Source: Pullilachnospira_A gallistercoris
GTDB lineage: Bacteria; Bacillota; Clostridia; Lachnospirales; Lachnospiraceae
Direction: 5' to 3'
DNA length: 6,759 nt
NCBI GenBank assembly: GCA_018712125.1
Contig: DVHM01000102.1
Coordinates: forward strand, 1-6,759
The notes below the pieces were generated by a model. The model did not search any database, had not been told where the DNA came from, and saw only the letters and a list, made by a program, of their open reading frames with translations. Every line of letters starts with the position of its first letter. The first letter of the stretch is position 1. Positions 1 to 6,759 of this stretch are shown here, in pieces. The translations under genes were made by a program, and so were the position numbers.

Positions 1-1554
1 GCGGCAATCTGTGTGCTGGCGGCCCGGGCCTTTAATCAGGTGTACAAACTGCGCATCAGCATTGTGGGCGAGATGCAGATCGCCTTTTACGGCGAGCAGC
101 GGACGCCCTCCCGCTGCGGGCGCCTGGATCAGGCCTGTGCCTATGGTATCAAGCCGGTGCATATGATTTTTGACGGAAATGAGATCGAGACCAGACCGCT
201 GAAGATTGCGAAGCCCCTCTACTGGGCCATCGCGGATCTAAAAGCCTCCAAGGATACGGTAAAGATTCTCTCTGATCTGAATAAATGTTATCCCTTTGCG
301 GAGAATGATCGGGAGAGAGCGGTGCATGAAGCGCTGGGAGAGGACAACGCCGAGATTGTGGAGAAGGCGATGGCCTGTATCGAGAACGGGAATGTGGAGG
401 AACTGGGGCATCTGATGACAGTAGCCCAGCAGAATTTTGACAGAAAGGTAGCGCCCTCCTGTCCCGAAGAACTGACTTCTCCGGTACTCCACTCGGTTCT
501 GAACGATGAGCATATTCAGCCCTGGATTTACGGCTGTAAGGGAGTGGGATCTCAGGGAGACGGTACGGTGCAGTTTCTTGCGAGGGATGAGGAGAGCCGG
601 GAGAAACTGATCCGCTATCTGGAAGAAGAGCGAGGAATGGAGGCCTTTACACTGACCCTGAAACCACAGCAGAAGGTAAGGAAGGCGGTTATCCCGGTGG
701 CAGGATTCGGCACCAGGCTGTACCCTGCCACAAAGGCCATCAAGAAGGATTTCCTTCCGGTGCTGGATCGGGACGGAATGTTCAAGCCGGTTATTATGGT
801 GCTTCTGGAGGAGCTGATCGCATCCGGTATTCAGGAGATCTGCCTGGTCATTGGGGAGGATGAAAAACCTGTTTATGATGCGTTTTTTGAGCGGATGTCT
901 GAGGAAAATTATGAAAAGCTTCCGGAGGAGAAGCAGAAATACGAAGACTTTATCGTGGGGCTGAAATCGAAAATTCACTATGTATATCAGCGGGAGCGAA
1001 AAGGGTTTGGCCATGCGGTGTATCAGAGCTGCGAATTCGCGGACGGGGAACCGGTACTGCTGCTGCTGGGGGATACCATCTATGAGTCCTTCATCGGAAA
1101 GACCTGTAGCCAGCAGATGATCGACACCTATGAGGAGTACGGTCAGCCGGTTATCTCCATGCATGAAGTTCCGCTGGAGGAAGTTGTTCATTACGGTATC
1201 ATGAAGGGAGAGTGGGCGGATGAGCGGGAGCGTTATGCAACGCTCGAGGAGATCGCGGAGAAGCCTACAGAAGAGTATGCCCAGGATCATCTGAAGATGA
1301 TTTATAAACAGAAAGAGGAGAAATATTATGCTGTTTTCGGTCAGTATATCCTGACGAAGGAAGTGTATGATGTTCTGGAGAAGAATATCCGGGAGGAAAA
1401 TTACAGCCGCGGTGAGATACAGCTGACGGACGCACTGGAGGAGGTGCGAAAGAATTCCGGTATGATGGGATGCCGGATTCAGGGGCAGTCCTACGATGTG
1501 GGACTTCCGGAGATGTATATCGATACGATTTCCCGGTTTGGGAGAGAAGGATGA
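1..1554 (+). CDS. GHMP-family kinase (C-terminal part) fused to GalU-type sugar-1-phosphate nucleotidyltransferase; 5' partial
   Basis: The frame is open from base 1, so the gene starts upstream; 517 residues are visible (numbered here from base 1). Residues 1 to about 225 look like the rest of a GHMP kinase. The opening AAICVLAARAFNQVY fits the helix just after the ATP-binding PxGxGSSAA loop, which would lie off the edge. GRLDQ (40-44) resembles the xMDQ catalytic-Asp motif of galactokinase relatives, and KGVGSQGDG (180-188) sits where the C-terminal glycine motif 3 is expected. After almost no linker, residues 228-517 match a full-length GalU-type enzyme (about 290 residues): GFGTRL (235-240), KKDFLP (248-253), LLGDT with metal-binding-type Asp358, EKP (420-422), GEIQLTDAL (471-479) and YDVG (498-501). 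GalU makes UDP-glucose from UTP and glucose-1-P. The fused kinase suggests a salvage enzyme that phosphorylates a free sugar and then activates it; both substrates are inferred. It ends 17 bases before the next gene, consistent with one operon. Confidence is high for the domains and low for the exact sugar and nucleotide. Confidence 0.88.
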   Translation, partial: AAICVLAARAFNQVYKLRISIVGEMQIAFYGEQRTPSRCGRLDQACAYGIKPVHMIFDGNEIETRPLKIAKPLYWAIADLKASKDTVKILSDLNKCYPFAENDRERAVHEALGEDNAEIVEKAMACIENGNVEELGHLMTVAQQNFDRKVAPSCPEELTSPVLHSVLNDEHIQPWIYGCKGVGSQGDGTVQFLARDEESREKLIRYLEEERGMEAFTLTLKPQQKVRKAVIPVAGFGTRLYPATKAIKKDFLPVLDRDGMFKPVIMVLLEELIASGIQEICLVIGEDEKPVYDAFFERMSEENYEKLPEEKQKYEDFIVGLKSKIHYVYQRERKGFGHAVYQSCEFADGEPVLLLLGDTIYESFIGKTCSQQMIDTYEEYGQPVISMHEVPLEEVVHYGIMKGEWADERERYATLEEIAEKPTEEYAQDHLKMIYKQKEEKYYAVFGQYILTKEVYDVLEKNIREENYSRGEIQLTDALEEVRKNSGMMGCRIQGQSYDVGLPEMYIDTISRFGREG

Positions 1555-1560
1555 TTCGAT

Positions 1561-1566
1561 AAGGAG
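1561..1566 (+). promoter_or_regulatory. Ribosome binding site for the 785-residue fusion gene
   Basis: AAGGAG lies 5 bases before the ATG at 1572, in the 17-base gap after the TGA of the preceding gene. It supports this ATG as the start and translation from a shared transcript. Confidence 0.8.
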
Positions 1567-1571
1567 TTATT

Positions 1572-3929
1572 ATGAAATGCATTATTCTGGCGGGCGGTTC
1601 CGGCGATCGCCTCTGGCCATTGTCCAGAAAAAATTATCCGAAACAGTTTCTGAATCTGGGCGGGGAGAATTCTCTGTTTCAGGAAACCATCATTCGGAAC
1701 ATGCCTTTCTGTGATGAATTTTACATTGTGACCAATGCGGATTACGCGATGGTTGTGGAAGGGCAGATGCGCCGGTTTCAGGGGATTATGTACCGCATGA
1801 TTCTGGAGGAGGAAGCCAAGGGGACGGCTCCTGCGCTAGCGCTGATGGCACGGCTGCTGGAAGGGGAGGAACTGCTGATTACGCCGGCAGATCTCTATAT
1901 TCAGGGAGATGGTTATTCGGATGCCGTCTATCAGGCAAAGGAGCTGGCAAAGGACCAGATCGTGCTGTTCGGTATCCGTGCTGAAGAGCCCAGCACGATT
2001 TTCGGTTATATCCGCTATAAAGAAAATCGTGTCCGACGGTTTATCGAAAAACCCTCTGAGAGTCTGGCGGAAAAGATTTTTTCCGATGATGATATTCTGT
2101 GGAACAGCGGTATGCTTCTCTGTAACGGCGAGGTGCTCCGGAAGCAGATGCATCAATATGCTCTCGGACTGGATCTGTGGGCGGCAGAGGTAGAAAAAAA
2201 TTTTTCAGGGGATGAGCCGAGGACAATCGACGCGCCGGAACGAAAATTGCTCCAGATCAAGGCTTCCTGGACCCGCAGTCTCTCCCGCCTTCACATCGAG
2301 AAAGCCCTCCTGGAGCAGAGCGACCATCTGGCGGTGGTTCCCCTGCGCAGCAGCTGGGTGGATATCAGCAATTTTGATACCTATGAGAAGATGAAAGGGA
2401 AAGGGCGGGAAGATAACGTGATCCTCTCCGCCTGCGAGAATACCTCGGTGCTCAACACATCGCAGAGGCAGCTGATTGTGGCCAACCGCCTCAAGGACGT
2501 GATTGTGATCGGAACCGGGGACGCGGTGTATATCACAGACCGGGAATATGCCCAGGATATCAAGGGCATTATCGCTTCTCCCGCCGCCCAGGAACAGTAT
2601 CGGGAATATTTTGACGAGAGCCCTATGGTTTATCGGAGCTGGGGAACCCGGGAGATTGTCATACAGGAGCCGGGGTATCGCGTTCGTAAGCTGACCGTGT
2701 ATCCGGGAGAGACGTTGACCCGTCATATTCATACGAAGCGCAACGAGAACTATTCTGTAGTAAAGGGAATGCTCTCGGTGGAACTGGAAGATGGCATTCG
2801 GAAAATCGGTGCCGGGGAGAGCATCAATATTCTTCCCGGAGTGGTGCACCGCCTGTATAACGAGACGGACGAGGATGTGATCGCCGTCGAAGTGGACACC
2901 GGCGAGGAGATCAACGAGCAGGATATGCTCCGGATGAGCGCAAAAGAGCAGGTTACGGAGGATCTTCCCAGTCTTTGCCGTCTTAGGCCCGCGTTCAAGG
3001 ATTATCTCTGGGGCGGACATCGCCTGCGGGATCAGTTCGGCAAGGACAGCCCCTATGAGATCACGGCGGAGTCCTGGGAACTCTCGGCCCATCCGGACGG
3101 CCAGAGCCATATTGTGGGAGGTCCCTATGACGGCTGGGCCTTTGGGGATTTTGTCCGGGAGAAGGGGACAGCAGTCTGCGGATGGAAGAGTGGAACCTTT
3201 GACCGATTCCCGATTTTGATCAAATTTATCGACGCTTCCAATCCCCTTTCCGTGCAGGTGCATCCCTTTGATGATTATGCCTATGTCAATGAGAATGAGT
3301 TCGGGAAAAATGAGATGTGGTATGTGATGGATGCCCGGCCGGGAGCCTTTCTCTACTGTGGATTTTCCAAGGACATTTCCAGACAGGAGCTGGAGCGGCG
3401 GATCGGCGACGGCACCATTGAGGAGGTTCTCAACAAAGTTCCGGTTCAAACCGGGGATGTGGTGTTTATCCCTGCGGGAACCGTGCATGCCATTGGCGCG
3501 GGAATCCTGATCTGTGAGATACAGCAGAATTCCAACAGCACCTATCGGGTTTACGATTATAATCGGAGAGACACCGAGGGAAATCTGCGTCCGCTGCATA
3601 TCAAAAAGGCGCTGGACGTGATTTCCACCGCAAAATACGAGGCGGGTTCCTATGGACTGATGGAGCCGGAGACCAGCGGAACTACCGTCTCTCAGCGGCT
3701 GTGCCTGTGCAAATATTTCGAGTGCACCAGATATTGTCTGAAGGATGAGGTAACCCTTTATCTGGATGACGCCTCCTTTGTCTCTCTGGTGTTTTTGTCG
3801 GGGCAGGCGAAAATCCGGTGCCAGGAGGAGATCATGGACGCGGCTGCCGGGGACAGTTTCTTTGTGTCAGCCGGCCGGAAAGTTCTCCATGTGGAGGGGG
3901 CATGCGAATTCATCGCGACGAATATCTGA
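1572..3929 (+). CDS. Three-module fusion: ManC-type nucleotidyltransferase, type II PMI cupin and class I mannose-6-phosphate isomerase
   Basis: This 785-residue cytosolic protein has three parts. Residues 1 to about 335 are a mannose-1-phosphate guanylyltransferase-like domain: AGGSGDRLWPLSR (7-19), PKQFL (23-27), TPADL (104-108), IEKP (158-161), WNSGM (177-181) and SWVDISNF (261-268), followed by the short C-terminal segment typical of ManC. Several of these motifs differ from consensus, so its activity is uncertain. Residues about 350-455 are the cupin found at the C-terminus of bifunctional ManC, with likely metal ligands His385, His387, Glu392 and His426 intact. Residues about 470-785 match a full-length Firmicutes-type class I phosphomannose isomerase: LWGG (479-482), QVH (562-564), GKNEMWY (578-584), PAGTVHAIG (634-642) and TYRVYDYNR (657-665), which keep the Gln/His/Glu/His zinc set. 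Both isomerase types interconvert fructose-6-P and mannose-6-P. Common bifunctional ManC is about 460-480 residues, so the extra 315 are a second isomerase. The frame is uninterrupted through every junction. The ATG is fixed by a ribosome binding site 5 bases upstream. The product probably feeds GDP-mannose synthesis with the next two genes. Confidence 0.9.
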   Translation: MKCIILAGGSGDRLWPLSRKNYPKQFLNLGGENSLFQETIIRNMPFCDEFYIVTNADYAMVVEGQMRRFQGIMYRMILEEEAKGTAPALALMARLLEGEELLITPADLYIQGDGYSDAVYQAKELAKDQIVLFGIRAEEPSTIFGYIRYKENRVRRFIEKPSESLAEKIFSDDDILWNSGMLLCNGEVLRKQMHQYALGLDLWAAEVEKNFSGDEPRTIDAPERKLLQIKASWTRSLSRLHIEKALLEQSDHLAVVPLRSSWVDISNFDTYEKMKGKGREDNVILSACENTSVLNTSQRQLIVANRLKDVIVIGTGDAVYITDREYAQDIKGIIASPAAQEQYREYFDESPMVYRSWGTREIVIQEPGYRVRKLTVYPGETLTRHIHTKRNENYSVVKGMLSVELEDGIRKIGAGESINILPGVVHRLYNETDEDVIAVEVDTGEEINEQDMLRMSAKEQVTEDLPSLCRLRPAFKDYLWGGHRLRDQFGKDSPYEITAESWELSAHPDGQSHIVGGPYDGWAFGDFVREKGTAVCGWKSGTFDRFPILIKFIDASNPLSVQVHPFDDYAYVNENEFGKNEMWYVMDARPGAFLYCGFSKDISRQELERRIGDGTIEEVLNKVPVQTGDVVFIPAGTVHAIGAGILICEIQQNSNSTYRVYDYNRRDTEGNLRPLHIKKALDVISTAKYEAGSYGLMEPETSGTTVSQRLCLCKYFECTRYCLKDEVTLYLDDASFVSLVFLSGQAKIRCQEEIMDAAAGDSFFVSAGRKVLHVEGACEFIATNI

Positions 3930-3999
3930 GTATGATCATTTAAACGGATCGGGCGAGATAGAGAAAAAATATCCAGAAGAAATACAGGAGGGCAACAAC
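3930..3999 (+). other. 70-base gap between the fusion gene and manC
   Basis: This is the longest non-coding stretch in the window. It is purine-rich, especially in its second half, and ends in the ribosome binding site of the next gene. I see no GC-rich hairpin followed by a T run, so there is no evidence of termination here. TATGAT at 3931-3936 resembles a -10 box, but no good -35 lies 16-18 bases upstream, so an internal promoter is not supported. Confidence 0.5.
3986..3992 (+). promoter_or_regulatory. Ribosome binding site that fixes the manC start
   Basis: AGGAGGG lies 7 bases before the ATG at 4000. The reading frame stays open upstream to 3766, inside the previous gene. This site, plus the MQVYGVIMAGGGGTRFWP N-terminus that matches the family start, shows that 4000 is the true start. 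Confidence 0.88.
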
Positions 4000-5067
4000 A
4001 TGCAGGTATACGGAGTGATCATGGCAGGCGGCGGGGGGACCAGATTCTGGCCCCTGTCCAGAAGGGAGGAGCCCAAGCAGCTCTTAAATCTCAGCGGAAA
4101 GGATCTGATGATCAACGAGACCATCGACCGGATTGCCGGGGTGGCGGATAAGAAGGACATCTTTATCGTGACCAACGAGGCCCAGATGCCGAAGATGGAA
4201 AAGGCGGTGGAGGGCAGAGTGGCGAGGGATCATATCCTTGCGGAGCCGGCAGCCAGAAATACCGCCGCGTGCATCGGTTACGCGGCCATGGAGATTCTGA
4301 AAAAGTATGGCGACGGGATCATGTGTGTTTTCCCGTCGGACCATTTCGTGAAAAATCAGGAGGAGTTTACCAGGATTCTGGGGCTGGCCGTGGAGGCGGC
4401 CGAGAGGGAGGACAAACTGATAACCCTGGGCATCACGCCCACCTTTCCCTCCACGGGTTATGGTTATATCCGATTTGACCGGTCGGCTCCGGGCGTGGCC
4501 AAGCAGGTGCTGGAGTTTAAGGAGAAGCCCGACGAGGAGACGGCGAAGCGCTATCTGGCCAGCGGGGAGTACTCCTGGAACAGCGGCATGTTTGTCTGGA
4601 AGGCCTCCACAATTCTGGAGAAGTTCAAAGAGCTGCTTCCGGAGATTTACGCCTGTCTGGAAAAGATCGGCGATGCCATGAATACAGCGGAGGAGGCCCG
4701 GGTCATCGCCGAGATATATCCCACGATCCCCAGCATCTCCATCGACTACGGCATTCTGGAAAAGAGTTCCGATGTGCTGGTCATCTCGGCGGAATTCGGC
4801 TGGAACGACGTGGGAAGCTGGGATAATCTGGGGGTGCTCTACGAGGAGGATGAGAACGGCAACGTGCTGGCCGGCAATCAGATCAATATCGACACGAAGA
4901 ACTGCATTTCCTATTCCGGGAAGCGTTTGATTGCCACTGTGGGTGTGGAAAATCTGATCATCGTGGAGACGGAGGATGCCGTTCTGGTGTGCGACAAGTC
5001 CCGTGCCCAGGATGTGAAACGGATTGTGGATCAGTTGAAGGCGGAAGGCAGAGAGGAATATCTGTAG
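4000..5067 (+). CDS. manC: Mannose-1-phosphate guanylyltransferase, single-domain form
   Basis: The enzyme joins GTP and mannose-1-phosphate to give GDP-mannose and pyrophosphate in the cytosol. At 355 residues it is the short, nucleotidyltransferase-only form and lacks the isomerase cupin of bifunctional ManC. The family motifs are all present: MAGGGGTRFWPLSR (8-21) for nucleotide phosphate binding, PKQLL (25-29), EPAARNTA (82-89), FPSDH (111-115), STGYGYI (151-157), KEKPD (174-178), WNSGM (193-197), PSISIDYGILEK (244-255) and WNDVGSW (268-274), followed by a short C-terminal beta segment. It lies 70 bases after the fusion gene and 16 bases before the mutase, so it is probably co-transcribed with both. 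Its motifs are clearly closer to consensus than those in the preceding fusion protein, so it is the most likely source of GDP-mannose here. A related hexose-1-P nucleotidyltransferase specificity is possible but less likely. Confidence 0.93.
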   Translation: MQVYGVIMAGGGGTRFWPLSRREEPKQLLNLSGKDLMINETIDRIAGVADKKDIFIVTNEAQMPKMEKAVEGRVARDHILAEPAARNTAACIGYAAMEILKKYGDGIMCVFPSDHFVKNQEEFTRILGLAVEAAEREDKLITLGITPTFPSTGYGYIRFDRSAPGVAKQVLEFKEKPDEETAKRYLASGEYSWNSGMFVWKASTILEKFKELLPEIYACLEKIGDAMNTAEEARVIAEIYPTIPSISIDYGILEKSSDVLVISAEFGWNDVGSWDNLGVLYEEDENGNVLAGNQINIDTKNCISYSGKRLIATVGVENLIIVETEDAVLVCDKSRAQDVKRIVDQLKAEGREEYL

Positions 5068-5070
5068 GAG

Positions 5071-5077
5071 AAGGAGG
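5071..5077 (+). promoter_or_regulatory. Ribosome binding site for the phosphohexomutase gene
   Basis: AAGGAGG lies 6 bases before the ATG at 5084, within the 16-base gap after the manC stop codon. It is a near-perfect Shine-Dalgarno match and supports the start of a gene whose stop codon lies outside the window. Confidence 0.85.
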
Positions 5078-5083
5078 AGCGGT

Positions 5084-6759
5084 ATGAATTACAGAGAGGC
5101 ATATGAGAAATGGTGTACGGATCCCTATTTTGACGCGGACACAAAGGCGGAACTTGCGGCTATCGCGTCGGATGAGGATGAGATTCAGGATCGGTTTTAC
5201 CGAAATCTGGAGTTTGGAACCGGAGGGCTCCGGGGCGTTATCGGAGCGGGAACCAATCGGATGAATATTTACACGGTACGCCAGGCTACCCAGGGGCTGG
5301 CCAATTACATTATCGCTCAGAAGGGCCAGGAGAAGGGCGTGGTCATCGCCTATGATTCCCGGATCATGTCCCCGGAGTTTGCTATGGAGGCGGCGCTCTG
5401 CCTCAATGCCAACGGCATCCGGACCTACCGTTTTACCAGCCTGCGGCCCACGCCGGAACTCTCCTTCGCGGTGCGCGCGCTGGGATGTATCGCCGGCATC
5501 GTGATCACAGCCAGCCACAATCCCAGGGAGTACAATGGCTACAAGGTATACTGGGAGGATGGCGCCCAGATCACGCCGCCGCACGATAAGAACATTCTCG
5601 CCGAGGTGGCGAAGGTCACGTCCTTTGACATGGTAAAGACCATGCCTGCTGAGGAGGCGAAGGCGGCGGGGCTGTTCCGGGAGATCGGTCAGGAGATTGA
5701 CGATGCCTACATGGAGGAGCTGAAGAAACAGTCGATCCACCCGGAGGTTATCCGGGAGATGGCAAAGGATTTTACCATCGTCTACACGCCGCTGCACGGT
5801 ACCGGCAATCTTCCGGTGCGCCGGGTTCTGCGGGAGCTTGGATTTGAGAAGGTTTATGTGGTAGCGGAGCAGGAGAAGCCCGACGGCAATTTCCCGACGG
5901 TGGCCTACCCGAACCCCGAGTCGCCGAAGGCCTTTGAGCTGGCTCTGAAACTGGCAAAGGAGGTGGACGCTGATATCGTCCTCGCCACCGATCCCGACGC
6001 GGACCGGCTGGGGGTTTACTGTAAAGACACGGAGAGCGGAGAGTATATTTCCTTTACGGGCAACATGTCCGGCATGTTGATCGCCGAGTATATTCTCCGG
6101 GAACGGACCGCCACGGGGACAATGCCGGAGCGCCCGGCTCTGGTGGAGACTATTGTGACCACGGACATGGCCAAGGCGGTGGCGGCTGCCTACGGGGTTA
6201 AGCTGATCGAAGTTCTGACCGGATTTAAGTATATCGGCGAGCAGATACGATTCTTCGAGGAGCAGAACACGTACCACTATGTTTTCGGGCTGGAGGAGAG
6301 CTACGGCTGTCTGGCCGGAACTTACGCCCGGGACAAGGACGCCTGCGTGGCAGTTATGATGCTCTGTGAGGTGGCTTCCTGGTACAAGAAACAGAATATG
6401 ACTCTCTGGGACGCCATGCTTTCCATGTATGAGAAGTACGGATATTACCGGGAAGGTCTGGAGACCATGACCTTAAAGGGAATGGATGGAGCAGAGCAGA
6501 TTCAGCGGATGATGTCGGAAGCCCGGGAAAATCCGCCGAGAGAACTGGCAGGAAAGAAAGTGCTGGCCCTGCGGGATTATCAGAGGGATCTGCGCACGGA
6601 TATGATAACCGGGGATACGGCGCCCACCGGCCTTCCCGCCTCCAATGTGCTCTACTATGAGTTGGAGGAGGACGGCTGGTGCTGTGTCCGTCCCTCCGGC
6701 ACGGAGCCGAAGATCAAGTTTTACTTCGGCGTAAAGGGAACATCTCTGAAGGACAGCGC
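5084..6759 (+). CDS. pgcA: Phosphoglucomutase/phosphomannomutase (alpha-D-phosphohexomutase, PgcA-like); 3' partial
   Basis: The gene runs off the right edge with 558 full codons and no stop. It moves phosphate between C6 and C1 of glucose and/or mannose through a phosphoserine. The four signature sites of the family occur in order: TASHNP (142-147) with catalytic Ser144; DPDADR (303-308), the magnesium-binding loop; EESYG (404-408), the sugar-specificity loop; and RPSGTEPKIK (536-545), the phosphate-binding loop. The N-terminus has FGTGGLRG, typical of the PgcA/PGM2-like branch. Members of this branch are about 575-580 residues, so only roughly 20 residues appear to be missing. Placed 16 bases after manC, it may act as the phosphomannomutase that makes mannose-1-P for GDP-mannose. 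As a PgcA relative it may equally make glucose-1-P for the GalU-type enzyme upstream. The sequence alone does not settle glucose against mannose preference. Confidence 0.92.
   Translation, partial: MNYREAYEKWCTDPYFDADTKAELAAIASDEDEIQDRFYRNLEFGTGGLRGVIGAGTNRMNIYTVRQATQGLANYIIAQKGQEKGVVIAYDSRIMSPEFAMEAALCLNANGIRTYRFTSLRPTPELSFAVRALGCIAGIVITASHNPREYNGYKVYWEDGAQITPPHDKNILAEVAKVTSFDMVKTMPAEEAKAAGLFREIGQEIDDAYMEELKKQSIHPEVIREMAKDFTIVYTPLHGTGNLPVRRVLRELGFEKVYVVAEQEKPDGNFPTVAYPNPESPKAFELALKLAKEVDADIVLATDPDADRLGVYCKDTESGEYISFTGNMSGMLIAEYILRERTATGTMPERPALVETIVTTDMAKAVAAAYGVKLIEVLTGFKYIGEQIRFFEEQNTYHYVFGLEESYGCLAGTYARDKDACVAVMMLCEVASWYKKQNMTLWDAMLSMYEKYGYYREGLETMTLKGMDGAEQIQRMMSEARENPPRELAGKKVLALRDYQRDLRTDMITGDTAPTGLPASNVLYYELEEDGWCCVRPSGTEPKIKFYFGVKGTSLKDS

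Noticed and set aside
238..1290. A 350-codon open frame on the minus strand.
   Set aside because: It overlaps the kinase-GalU coding sequence completely and has no recognisable domain.
2194..2205. A7T5 run inside the fusion gene, containing an A_AAA_AAT pattern that could allow ribosomal or polymerase slippage.
   Set aside because: The frame is intact through it. A -1 slip would reach a stop within a few codons, leaving an incomplete domain, and I see no clear stimulatory Shine-Dalgarno or hairpin nearby.
2205..3599. A 464-codon open frame on the minus strand.
   Set aside because: It lies fully inside the fusion gene, antisense to strongly conserved PMI and ManC motifs. Its translation shows no recognisable domain and reads like a codon-bias shadow.
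3931..3936. TATGAT as a possible -10 box of an internal promoter before manC.
   Set aside because: No acceptable -35 hexamer lies 16-18 bases upstream, and the TG upstream is offset by one base from the extended -10 position.
3766..3999. An upstream extension of manC starting within the fusion gene.
   Set aside because: The extra residues are Arg/Ser-rich with no family similarity and overlap the previous gene's coding frame. A strong ribosome binding site and the family N-terminus place the start at 4000.
4958..6277. A 439-codon open frame on the minus strand.
   Set aside because: It is antisense to the end of manC and most of the mutase, whose catalytic motifs are unmistakable on the plus strand. 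Its Arg/His/Leu-rich composition is typical of a shadow frame.

Overview
The window is a compact stretch of bacterial sugar-nucleotide metabolism. All genes are on the + strand and gaps between them are short. Strong AGGAGG-type ribosome binding sites, moderate-to-high GC, and the protein styles (a Firmicutes-type class I phosphomannose isomerase, a PgcA-like phosphohexomutase, a GHMP kinase joined to a GalU-type enzyme) suggest a Clostridia member, most likely Lachnospiraceae-like. This taxonomic call is an inference from sequence style and was not tested by a search.

Layout, left to right. (1) 1-1554 is the 3' part of a gene cut by the left edge. It encodes the C-terminal part of a GHMP-family small-molecule kinase fused to a complete GalU/UDP-glucose pyrophosphorylase-type nucleotidyltransferase. 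(2) 1572-3929 encodes an unusual 785-residue protein with three enzyme modules: a divergent ManC-type nucleotidyltransferase, a type II phosphomannose-isomerase cupin, and a complete class I (ManA-type) phosphomannose isomerase. (3) 4000-5067 encodes a stand-alone mannose-1-phosphate guanylyltransferase with canonical motifs. (4) 5084 to the right edge is a nearly complete PgcA-like phosphoglucomutase/phosphomannomutase. It lacks only its last residues and has no stop inside the window.

Together genes 2-4 can account for fructose-6-P -> mannose-6-P (isomerase modules of gene 2), mannose-6-P -> mannose-1-P (gene 4, if it accepts mannose) and mannose-1-P -> GDP-mannose (gene 3, perhaps also gene 2). 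Gene 1 supplies a pyrophosphorylase for a UDP- or other NDP-sugar, with a fused kinase that may charge a free sugar at C1. Gene 4 could also feed glucose-1-P to gene 1. The likely purpose is supply of activated sugars for a surface polysaccharide or glycan, but no glycosyltransferase or export gene is visible here.

The most notable points are the two enzyme fusions (genes 1 and 2) and the contrast between the drifted nucleotidyltransferase motifs in gene 2 and the canonical ones in the adjacent gene 3. I saw no RNA genes, mobile elements, CRISPR arrays, direct repeats or convincing terminators. The largest non-coding gap is 70 bases.
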